Source of the DNA: Watersipora subatra
Lineage: Eukaryota; Bryozoa; Gymnolaemata; Cheilostomatida; Watersiporidae
DNA length: 64,000 bases
Direction: 5' to 3'
NCBI RefSeq assembly: GCF_963576615.1
Contig: NC_088709.1
Span: 18,052,150 to 18,116,149 of the forward strand
Shown here: positions 1 through 8,837 of the stretch, in pieces
How positions within the stretch are numbered: the first letter of the stretch is position 1
Layout: the number at the start of each line of letters is the position of its first letter
The notes under the pieces: model-generated
What the model was told of the DNA's origin: nothing
The model's input: the letters and a program-made list of their open reading frames with translations, nothing else
Databases searched by the model: none
Translations under genes and position numbers: made by a program

Positions 1-1825
1 TTGCCAATATTTGTGTCAGTTTTCAGCCATGTCTGTTTGGCCTCTGATACATTCTGAGCATAGAAAAACTAAAACAAATAGTTTAGGGTAAGCATAGTTT
101 AAGGTAAGGCACCCGCAGGCTAAAGCATTTTTTAGTGTTAGCATCTGATGACATTATTGTTGTGCATATTAGTGATCATACGTATTTGAGTGCAGTCAAG
201 ACTACTACTGAAATGTGCAATCCAGTGTGGTAAAATCTCTACGTAATAAATAAGGGCCAACAAGAATAAGTAAATGCAAAGTTCAGACTTTGCATTTACT
301 AATAACCTCAGCCATTTTGAAGATGGCTGAGGTTATTAGTTCATATTGATGAGGAACTGCAAATCTGAGTTTGGCAACCTTGTGAGTGTTGGGGCAAAAT
401 AACAGCAAATTGCTAAGATGAACTCTGAAGTCTTCGCAGTGAAGGCAGATACCTGCCAGTCTATGAATTTGTAATCGTTTAGCAATGATCATAGTCAATT
501 TTAGACTGCATGAGATAGTTTAGCTTGGGTTGCATAAATCTTGGCTAGTTCTGGCAGCTACTTTCACCAAAGTTAGACAGTTTTAGTGAGCTGTTGAGTG
601 AGTAGCCAAACCAACTCTTTATTAGAGGAAGATACAGTAATACATATTCACAATGCCCATGGTGCAATTAGCTTGAGTCAAAGCTTGAACAGCTCTCTTG
701 ACTGTTCGGCCAGCAGACACTCCTTATATATTGCAGGAAACATAAATGTGAACAAAGCTGTGCACTTCTTATACCAAGATCTGCAATCTGACATATTTAT
801 ATTTTTTATACACAATATGAATGAGTTCATCTATGCCGATTTGAGTAATACAGTAACAAGTTCTAAAGTTTTCAGTTTACTTGACTCTTTTGAGTGTGAA
901 ATAGATGAAGTCGCAAAAAACAGTAGAAACGTCAACTACATCTGAGTGGAAGAATGAGAGTGGATGCAAGACTCCTGTTAGAGCCTTTGCTTCTAAGGAG
1001 TTTGATATTTTAGTGGGCAAAATTACAACAATTCGTATTAGCTCTAATCCCTCAACCAAATGAGCGGAGCGAAGTTTGAGAGTTTTATGATGATTGCATG
1101 TGCACACAACTTACGAAAATTATGCATCAACAACGTCGCAAACCCTCGTTTCGAACTCTCATCAACAAATTTAACCATCGTTTTGTAAAGTCGTTTAAGT
1201 ATCATAACGATACAAAACACATATAAACCTATTCAAATATATTACTAAGTCTTTGAAAAGTGTCGACAGTATCTTGAAACTTACCCATCTGAACGGATTA
1301 TACACAAATAAACAAATTTATTTGGCCGAAGATCGTTGATTAAAACTTGCTAAGCTTTACTTTTATCAAAGTTAAGACCGGAAATTGAAACGCCGAGCGA
1401 CAGAGAATAGAACGATTAAGTTGTGCGCATTTCACAAAAAAATAATGTGCACATTTCACCAGTCTATAGCATTGTCGAATTGCCGAAGGTTTCTGTACTT
1501 AACGTAGGAGTACTGAAATTGTTTCATTTTTGCCGATTTCAAAGTAAATGACATTTTAGACACTTTTGAGTACTTTGGTATTGTAACTGATGTTCAACGC
1601 AGTGTAAGTAAAGAAAATGACGATGATATTTTTTTCTATAGTATAGAAAAATAGTAAGTAGAATAGTAAACTACAGATCACTGATTATAGAGTATTGATT
1701 TACAGGTCATTTATGAAACATGTGTAAAGCGTTTGCTGGTAAATCAATAACCAATGGGGCATTAAACCTATAGAATATTGACCTACATTGTATGTTGAAC
1801 ATACCTATGGAACTCTGGCCAATGG
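1..1825. other. Intergenic stretch, no gene identified
   Basis: The only structure I can support here is a pair of perfect hairpins at 269-337, listed separately. A plus-strand open frame at 598-945 (115 codons) starts with GTG, resembles no family I know and has no clear splice or start context, so it is not called as a gene. Confidence 0.5.
269..337. repeat. Two adjacent perfect hairpins
   Basis: The first hairpin has 14 bp arms at 269-282 and 287-300 with a 4 base loop. The second follows with no gap: 15 bp arms at 301-315 and 323-337 with a 7 base loop. Both arm pairs are perfect complements. No flanking duplication was recognised, so a MITE remnant is possible but unproven. Confidence 0.8.
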
Positions 1826-1945
1826 AGCACTGACCTACAAAGCACTGATCTACAAAGCACTGACCTACAAAGCACTGACCTACAAAGCACTGACCTACAA
1901 AGCACTGACCTACAGAGCACTGACCTACAAAGCACTTACATATGA
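1826..1945. repeat. 15 bp tandem repeat
   Basis: About 7.5 copies of GCACTGACCTACAAA run from 1826 with single-base variants. The period is a multiple of three, so it makes an artificial open frame reading ALTYK repeats. Looser relatives of the unit lie just upstream, from about 1680. Confidence 0.9.
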
Positions 1946-2086
1946 AACCAAAAGTCAGAAAGTAAGGACTTTAGACTCAGCATAACATACGTAGAAGCTG
2001 TCTGATTTGTTAAGAATATTGTACCCTTTTTCAGCTCGATAATACAGTACTATTCGCAGAGTTACAAATAGATACATGTAAATTAC

Positions 2087-2172
2087 CTGGTTGTGCTGTT
2101 CAGAGACTGGGCTTAAAATGGCTGCTACACCCAGAACATCTGTGTTCTCTGTCAGCTGGCTGTATCGGAAGT
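2087..2172 (-). CDS. Probable internal or terminal exon of an unidentified gene
   Basis: On the minus strand a pyrimidine-rich acceptor ending CTCTAG precedes 86 bases that read DFRYSQLTENTDVL and then GVAAILSPVSEQHNQ, closed by a good donor, CAG|GTAATT. Codon choice and composition look coding. The exon lies downstream, in minus-strand order, of the exon at 3467-3600. In the frame above it needs a phase 1 predecessor, whereas that exon would end in phase 2 if spliced at GTAAGG. Spliced that way, this exon would be read in another frame and stop inside it. I do not recognise the protein. Confidence 0.4.
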
Positions 2173-2279
2173 CTAGAGAGCAAGGTTTGCTTTTAGTTGA
2201 AGACATTCCATCTCGTACACATATTGCTTGACTAAATAGAATCCATAGGTTTTAATGACACCACCATTAACCAAGTTTA

Positions 2280-2475
2280 ACCATGTATGTATGTACGTGT
2301 ATATGTATGTATGTACGTATGTATATACGCACGTATGTATGTAGGTACGTATGTGTGTAGGTACATATGTATATACGCATGTGTGTAGGTATGTATGTAC
2401 GTACGAATGTACATATGTATGTATGAATGTGTGCACATGTATGTATATCTATAAATGTATGTATATGTATGTCAA
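2280..2475. repeat. TATG/TACG microsatellite
   Basis: About 195 bases of degenerate tetranucleotide repeat (TATG, TACG, TGTA). It produces long artificial frames rich in Thr, His, Tyr and Ile on the minus strand. Confidence 0.9.
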
Positions 2476-3188
2476 GGACAGTTGACTGCAAGATCAGTCG
2501 AGCTTCAGCTTTGGAATTTTTTGTCTGATTTCGACCAAATCAGATTTTGATCAGAAAATTAGAGATTGTTTTGTTTCAGACATTGACCAAAAATTTGCTT
2601 TTTGACCAAACCGAAAGAAGCTGAGTACAGACAAATTAGAGACTCGACACATTTCGAGTCAGGATTGATATTAAGTGGCATTTCTACTCTACTCTTTAGT
2701 AGCTGACCTTAAATGATCTTGCTTAGAATTCACTATTGTATTTTTGCATCAAAACCTTTTACATGGCAACTTAAGCATAGGCTAGCCATTGCTACTGTAA
2801 CGTTTATGTTGAAATTGGTAAAGATAAAACAGGCAAAATGTTTTTTTTCATGATTTCAGTTGGATAAGATATCCTTTATTAAAATGGAACACAGCCTATT
2901 TCTTCACTGTTTTTTTTAATCATACGTGATACACAAAACTCCGAGTAAACAAGACTGTGCGAAGAGTTGCTATACAACAGAGCAGCACATTAGCTAGTTT
3001 AGTCTATTAATAGATTTTTATGAGAAAATCACTGTACTTTTCTTATTATCTGCTCTTTCATTACACACACATGCATACAATAGTAAAAATTTGTTTTTAT
3101 ACTCGGAACAGATTAAATTATTTACATTAATCATAATAAAAAAAAGAGTGTTGATTTTTGAAGACATTGCTTTTCTAACAGCTTTCTG

Positions 3189-3460
3189 AATCTGATCATG
3201 GTCGACAACTGATCATAGAATCGGATTATGGTTGACAATTGATCATAGAATCGGATTAGGGGTAACAACTGATCATAGAATTGGATTGTGGTCGACAACT
3301 GCTCATAAAATCAGATTATGGTCGACAACTGATGATAGAATTGGATTATGGTCGATAAATAATCGTAAAATCAGATTATGGTCGACAACTGACCATAAAA
3401 TCGGATTATAGTCAACAACTTATTGTAGAATGGGATTATGATCGACAAATGATTGTATAG
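3189..3460. repeat. 30 bp minisatellite, about 9 copies
   Basis: Imperfect tandem copies of a 30 base unit containing GGATTATGGTCGACAACTGA. Copies differ by several substitutions, so the array is older than the 34 bp array at 4935. Confidence 0.85.
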
Positions 3461-3466
3461 GTTCCC

Positions 3467-3600
3467 TTACTCAGCTTCAGTTTGAGCGCAGCTGATGAAG
3501 ACAGGCTGCTGCTTGCCATCTGGTGTCAGCACTATTGCCATGCAGTCACTTGTATCCTCGTTACTTATGAGCTCCTCTGTCAGTTTTGAGGATGGTTTAC
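3467..3600 (-). CDS. Probable 3' exon of an unidentified gene
   Basis: A minus-strand acceptor ending TCGCAG is followed by GKPSSKLTEELISNEDTSDC, then MAIVLTPDGKQQPVFISC, AQTEAE and a TAA stop at 3467-3469. The start is phase 1. A donor-like GTAAGG overlaps the last codons (exon end 3471), so the exon could instead continue to the exon near 2.1 kb. Sequence and composition look coding. Upstream exons at higher coordinates were not found, and I do not recognise the family. Confidence 0.45.
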
Positions 3601-4069
3601 CTGCGACAGATTAAAACTATTCAAAGCGATCATTGCACAAATCCCTAGTTAGTTGAGAAGAGCACCTACTACATTGTAACTTCAACTCTCAGTGTAAGTG
3701 TCTGCTGTTATGCTTGCAGAGATAGCTGATGAATATAAAGGGAATTTTGGAAAAGCTATTTTTTAAACTCTTGCAAAGCTGTGCCAAACGTACTGATAAA
3801 ACATAAAACTCTGCTTTGTGGTGGTTTTAATCATTTTTCAGTTATATTTGAATTGAGCAAACACAGCAATAACTTAAGAATTGAATCGGAAAGGAAAAAC
3901 AGTGATTGAAGATTTGCATTTTAAAAACAAATGCAATGAAGGACACGCAACAAGCTGACGTTACTAAGCATCTTATTTATATACCATAATATAAAGCTCT
4001 GATCTTGTAACCTTGCACTCAAAAATGATATAGTCAGTTATTAAAGTGCTTTATAAAATAAGCGCCTTC

Positions 4070-4140
4070 TGTGGGACTCAAAGCCATGGCTTTCAGTTTT
4101 AGAGCCTGATACTCGAGCACATGCCCCACTTTACCACATT
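4070..4140 (-). repeat. tRNA-derived SINE head
   Basis: The minus strand has a tRNA-like body: an A-box-like GTAAAGTGGGGCATGTGCTC, an anticodon-arm region, and a B-box-like GGCTTTGAGTCCC next to a partly paired acceptor end. It is probably a SINE rather than a tRNA gene because the D and anticodon stems are not clean. Confidence 0.5.
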
Positions 4141-4180
4141 CCGTAAGAGAAAAACAATTGTAGTATCGTAAAAGCGATGG

Positions 4181-4643
4181 ATGAGGTCTACCAAACTATA
4201 GCGTGAGGTTTACCAAACTATAGTGTGAGGTCTACCAAACCATACCGTGAGGTCTCCTAAAAAGTAGCGTGAGGTCTACCAAACTATAGCGGGAGGTCTA
4301 CCAAACTATAGCGTGAGGTCTACTAAACTATACCGTGAAGTCTACCAAACTATAGCTTGAGGTCTACTAAACTATAGCGTGATGTCTACCAAACAGTAGT
4401 GTGAGATCTACCAAACTATAGCGTTAGGTCTACCAAACTATAGCTTGAGGTCTACTAAACTATAGCGTGAGGTCTACCAAACAGTAGTGTGAGATCTATC
4501 AAACTATAGCGTGAGGCCTACCAAACTATAGTGTGAGGTTTACCAAACTATAGTATGAGGTCTACTAAACGTGAGGTCTATCAAAATATAGCCTGAGATC
4601 TATCTCCATTACTACTGGCATAGCATGAGGTCTACTGCTGTAT
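4181..4643. repeat. 22 bp minisatellite, about 20 copies
   Basis: Tandem copies of a 22 base unit, GTGAGGTCTACCAAACTATA plus GC, with scattered substitutions and a few shortened units towards the right end. Confidence 0.9.
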
Positions 4644-4934
4644 TATTTGTCTCTCATAGATACAACACATTCCATACGCTTGTGTAAGCAATAAACACTT
4701 AATTGGAATGTATCTTAGAAAAGACTAGTAAAAATAATCGGATTTCAAAATACATTAAAAAAAAGGGTAAAAATAAGCATGTTATAATATACTTTCCCAC
4801 ATATATCTAGTGGTACACTCTTCATAAATTTTTTAAGAACGAAACAGATAAATCATTGAAATTTTTTCTCATCACCAAGTTTAGTTAAGTAACTTGTTTG
4901 TTGACTTTGCTGTCACCATATTGCTGATCCATTC

Positions 4935-5920
4935 ATACATTTGACCACAGTACCCAATGAAGTATGTTATACATTTGACCACAGTACCCAATCAAGTATG
5001 TTATACATTTGACCACAGTACCCAATGAAGTATGTTATACATTTGACCACAGTACCCAATGAAGTATGTGTTACATTTGACCACAGTACCCAATGAAGTA
5101 TGTTATACATTTGACCACAGTACCCAATGAAGTATGTGTTACATTTGACCACAGTACCCAATGAAGTATGTCATACATTTGACCACAGTACCCAATGAAG
5201 TATGTTATACATTTGACCACAGTACCCAATCAAGTATGTTTTACATTTGACCACAGTAACCAATGAAGTATGTTATACATTTGACCACAGTACCCAATGA
5301 AGTATGTTTTACATTTGACCACAGTACCCAATGAAGTATGTGTTACATTTGACCACAGTACCCAATCAAGTATGTTTTACATTTGACCACAGTAACCAAT
5401 GAAGTATGTTATACATTTGACCACAGTACCCAATGAAGTATGTTTTACATTTGACCACAGTACCCAATGAAGTATGTGTTACATTTGACCACAGTACCCA
5501 ATCAAGTATGTGTTACATTTGACCACAGTACCCAATGAAGTATGTGTTACATTTGACCACAGTACCCAATCAAGTATGTGTTACATTTGACCACAGTACC
5601 CAATGAAGTATGTGTTACATTTGACCACAGTACCCAATCAAGTATGTGTTACATTTGACCACAGTACCCAATGAAGTATGTTATACATTTGACCACAGTA
5701 CCCAATGAAGTATGTGTTACATTTGACCACAGTACCCAATGAAGTATGTGTTACATTTGACCACAGTACCCAATGAAGAATGTTATACATTTGACCACAG
5801 TACCCAATCAAGTATGTTATACATTTGACCACAGTACCCAATGAAGTATGTTATACATTTGACCACAGTACCCAATGAAGTATGTTATACATTTGACCAC
5901 AGTACCCAATGAAGTATGTT
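4935..5920. repeat. 34 bp minisatellite, 29 copies
   Basis: The 986 bases correspond to 29 units of 34 bases. Each unit contains TTGACCACAGTACCCAATGA. Units are nearly identical and differ mainly at GAAG/CAAG and at the ATAC/GTTAC/TTTAC junction. The variant combinations recur in blocks, which points to recent expansion by multi-unit duplication. Open frames on the minus strand are by-products. Confidence 0.95.
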
Positions 5921-6922
5921 TTCAGATGAATTTGGTAACAAATACTGGTCACGCAGTAAACTTCACTCATCACCTGGGTAGGCCACATATGGTATGGCGG
6001 TAGATCTCAAGCTATAGTAGCATAGGCTACGGGCTGAGGCAGTTTATCTTGCATTTCCGTTGGCACACCCTTTCAGTGGCAATTTCTGCAGTGATTTAGA
6101 CTAATTTTGGTATGGGGAATTCAAAACTGAAGAGTTGCTGCAGCTGCCATTCCCACTTCTATGAGAAATTTGAGAAAAATTATATTTTAAGACTTATCTC
6201 CCCTGTAAATAAGATTCCTTCCATAGAAGCATCAGATTTGCAAATTTTATCATAATTATTTGGCAGTGATTTAGAATGCCAGTGGTAGAGTCAAAATTTA
6301 TTTTTTTATCTATTTTCGAACATTCCATGTTCTACGATTGTTACACGCACATGTAAACTATATACATGTATATACCCATATGTACAGCCTAGCACTCTTT
6401 TAGCTAAATAACTGATTGAAACATTGATCTAATCGCCTAGACATGTGAATGTTCTGAGCCCCACCAGTTCTATATGCGGTTTCACGGAACTTTTCTTGTT
6501 TGAAAAGTAAAATATGATTATTTTTACATTCAAGACATGGGTATATGTTTTACTGGTGCACAGAATGAACTGTGCATTTACGTCACTGTGTTCAAAGAAC
6601 AAAACCCATATAATGCATAAACTCACAACAAATCTATATATATCTTTTCATCAAGACATGATTTTGCAAATCAGCGTGACTTATGCCATTGCCTTTGAGA
6701 GACCTCAACAGAACCCCTGAGGCTGGCTCCCTAGACCCCTAGTGTTTGATCAAACTCGCTAGTTTAAGATCGAACCCAGGTTACGAACTACTGGCTCAGA
6801 CATCCCTTTTTAATCATTATATTAAAATGTGAAAAAATGGCAACTTCAATCTTTTGGAAACCAGCAAGACTTCAAAAGGGGCCATTAAAGATATCTTATT
6901 TATTGGTTATTCTCCCCAGAAA
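5921..6922. other. Intergenic stretch with a possible SINE fragment
   Basis: No gene was recognised. Near 6750-6800 the minus strand shows a B-box-like CTGGGTTCGATCTT, a possible degenerate tRNA-derived SINE. Open frames of 65-75 codons on both strands around 6430-7060 have no coding signature; the last of them covers the U2 gene. Confidence 0.45.
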
Positions 6923-7113
6923 GGGAGTGGGCCGTACCTGGAGGTACTGCAATACCAGGACAACCCGTGACAAAGCCGAAGCAAGCTTCTGCGCTTCGTC
7001 TGGTTCCAAAAATCAGATTAATATCGTAGTGACACAATGTGCCACGAATCAGATATTAAACTGATTAGAACAGATACTACACTTTGATCTTAGCCAATAG
7101 GCCGAGAAGCGAT
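6923..7113 (-). ncRNA. U2: U2 spliceosomal snRNA
   Basis: This encodes the U2 snRNA of the major spliceosome, which pairs with the intron branch site. Read on the minus strand from 7113 it begins ATCGCTTCTCGGCC and continues through the branch-site recognition segment GTGTAGTATCTG. Stem-loop IIa follows, then a Sm site (GATTTTTGGAAC) and the 3' stem-loop CCTGGTATTGCAGTACCTCC. Length is about 191 nt against about 188 in human. In stem IIa the outer pair is A-U where the human gene has U-A, a two-sided change that keeps the helix, and the variable 3' hairpin also pairs well. Both support a functional gene, not a pseudogene. The loop of stem I has one U-to-A change. No promoter element was located with confidence. 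It is a single copy in this window. Confidence 0.95.
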
Positions 7114-8837
7114 ACCTATAATCTCTGCTTGGCTTTGGTGTGATTACTCAAGGTCATTTACAGAAGCAGTGCGAGAGTTATTAGTCATCTACATACACAG
7201 TGAAACAGTGAGAACTATGCTGGATGTAAAACATGTATTATAAGGAAACAATATACGAAAAGTTCTAGAAGACAATTTGGTGCAGAGTACAGCTGTAGTG
7301 AATAACTATGGTCGAGTACACAAAGGGTAGTAATTCACGACAGAGCGCGCGTATACTTAATTATTCATAAGAGCAGCAGCTGGGTTGAGCATGAGTAAAC
7401 AAAGTGAGCAAACACTTGTACTTAAAGATAGAGGCAAAAGAATTTCATGGTTGAGTGAATCAGGCCTCTTGAAAGGATTGGCAATAGATACGGCAAGCGG
7501 AATGAGATCACAAATATGAGGAACGCTTAGCAATTTCAATGAACAATTAGAAATACAAATAATTAGCTATGGGATGAGCAATGCTAGCTTCTTGCAGCAA
7601 TTGCCTACACAGAAAATATTTTTGCTATACTATTAGTAAGTGGTGTGCTGAAAGAGAAACAGGATATGAAAAACTGTATTAGCAGAAATTTCTAGTATTT
7701 ACTAGGTAGCTAGGTGGCTAGAAGGCTAGGTGTGGGTATATGTATATATAGTATAATGTATACCGGTAATATGGGAAGTACTTAGCTGTTGGCAATCACG
7801 ACAGATCTGTTTTGAGCAGAGCAAGGTCTGCTCTCATCAAGTAGTAATTTGAATATATATATTTACTGTTAAAGTATATATATATATATATATTTATTTA
7901 TCGCAATTTACACCTAATTACTGTAAAACCTCTAATTGAACGCCGCCTCTATTTGACCGCCATTATGAGAGAAAGGTAGAAAATAGAGCGCCATGGCATT
8001 CAATTAGAAGTCTTACAGTAATTAATAATTGTATACTCATAATAATGGCAGACGGATGTTTATAACATAATTATTCAGTTGAAAAAAGAGCTGATGATGA
8101 CATAACCTATCTTGTTGAACAACAGCTGGTCTTTTCAGATGTTTTAGCACTCAATGATTTATCAAATATTTGCAAGCCATTATTCAGTGATTTTGAACTT
8201 GAATTGTGGACATGAGGACAACAATTTGCTTGGTTAGATATTGTTGGACAGGCATGAATAGTTTCGTTTCAGATAATTCAGTTTAGAACCGATTAAGGGT
8301 CATTTACATCAGGACAACTTACCAGAGTTGCTTCCATGCCAGCAAAACTGATTTGGTGTAAAACGAAGAATAGTTATAAAAACAACTTTGTCCTAGTCCC
8401 AGACACAAGATCGATGAAATGCTGCATAGTATATTCGCTTACAGCAGAACAATTTAAAACCAACATTAATTATTAATTACTATAATTATTATGCATACAT
8501 GTACATGACATGTAGCTCTCTTTGAGTGACTCTCTTTGGTATTGATTCTGATAAGCGGTCAAAATGGAATGGATATTGGCGTTGTATTTCATTGGTTAAA
8601 AAAGGTGACTTATTTTGTATAGTCGGAGTTTGAGTTCGTGTAAAGTATTGGAAAAATGTAATTCAAATCATAAACAGGCTAGAAACCATTTTACCTCTAA
8701 CTCTATCGGAGGAAACAATTCCAACAAATCGTCCTAATGTAAATGCACCTTTAGCATTGCATTAAAATAAATAGGTAAGGCAACTCCAGTCATTCAGACT
8801 TATCAACAACTGCTGATAGCATCTAACAAACTAGTTT
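7114..8837. other. Intergenic stretch
   Basis: Contains an AT microsatellite (about 7855-7900) and the foldback MITE at 7915-8027. No gene was recognised. The 60-codon frame at 7357-7539 has no splice or start context. Confidence 0.5.
7915..8027. mobile_element. Short foldback MITE
   Basis: Terminal inverted repeats of about 30 bases begin TAATTACTGTAAAACC at the left and are mirrored at the right with few mismatches. The inner GCCTCTATTTG is matched by CAAATAGAGCGCC-like sequence, so the whole element can fold into one hairpin. A related end (GTAAAACTTCTAATTGAACT) recurs near 31690, suggesting a dispersed family. Confidence 0.7.

Noticed and set aside
598-945. 115-codon plus-strand frame
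   Set aside because: Starts with GTG, no domain, no splice or promoter context. It could be an exon or old transposon, but nothing supports a gene call.
4967-5841. Open frames with repeated GYCGQMYNILHWVLWSNV peptides
   Set aside because: They are translations of the 34 bp minisatellite, with no start, splice or domain evidence.
4935-5920. CRISPR-like array of 34 bp repeats
   Set aside because: The repeats are contiguous with no unique spacers, and the genome is eukaryotic.
6837-7064. 75-codon plus-strand frame
   Set aside because: It overlaps the U2 snRNA gene antisense and is explained by it.
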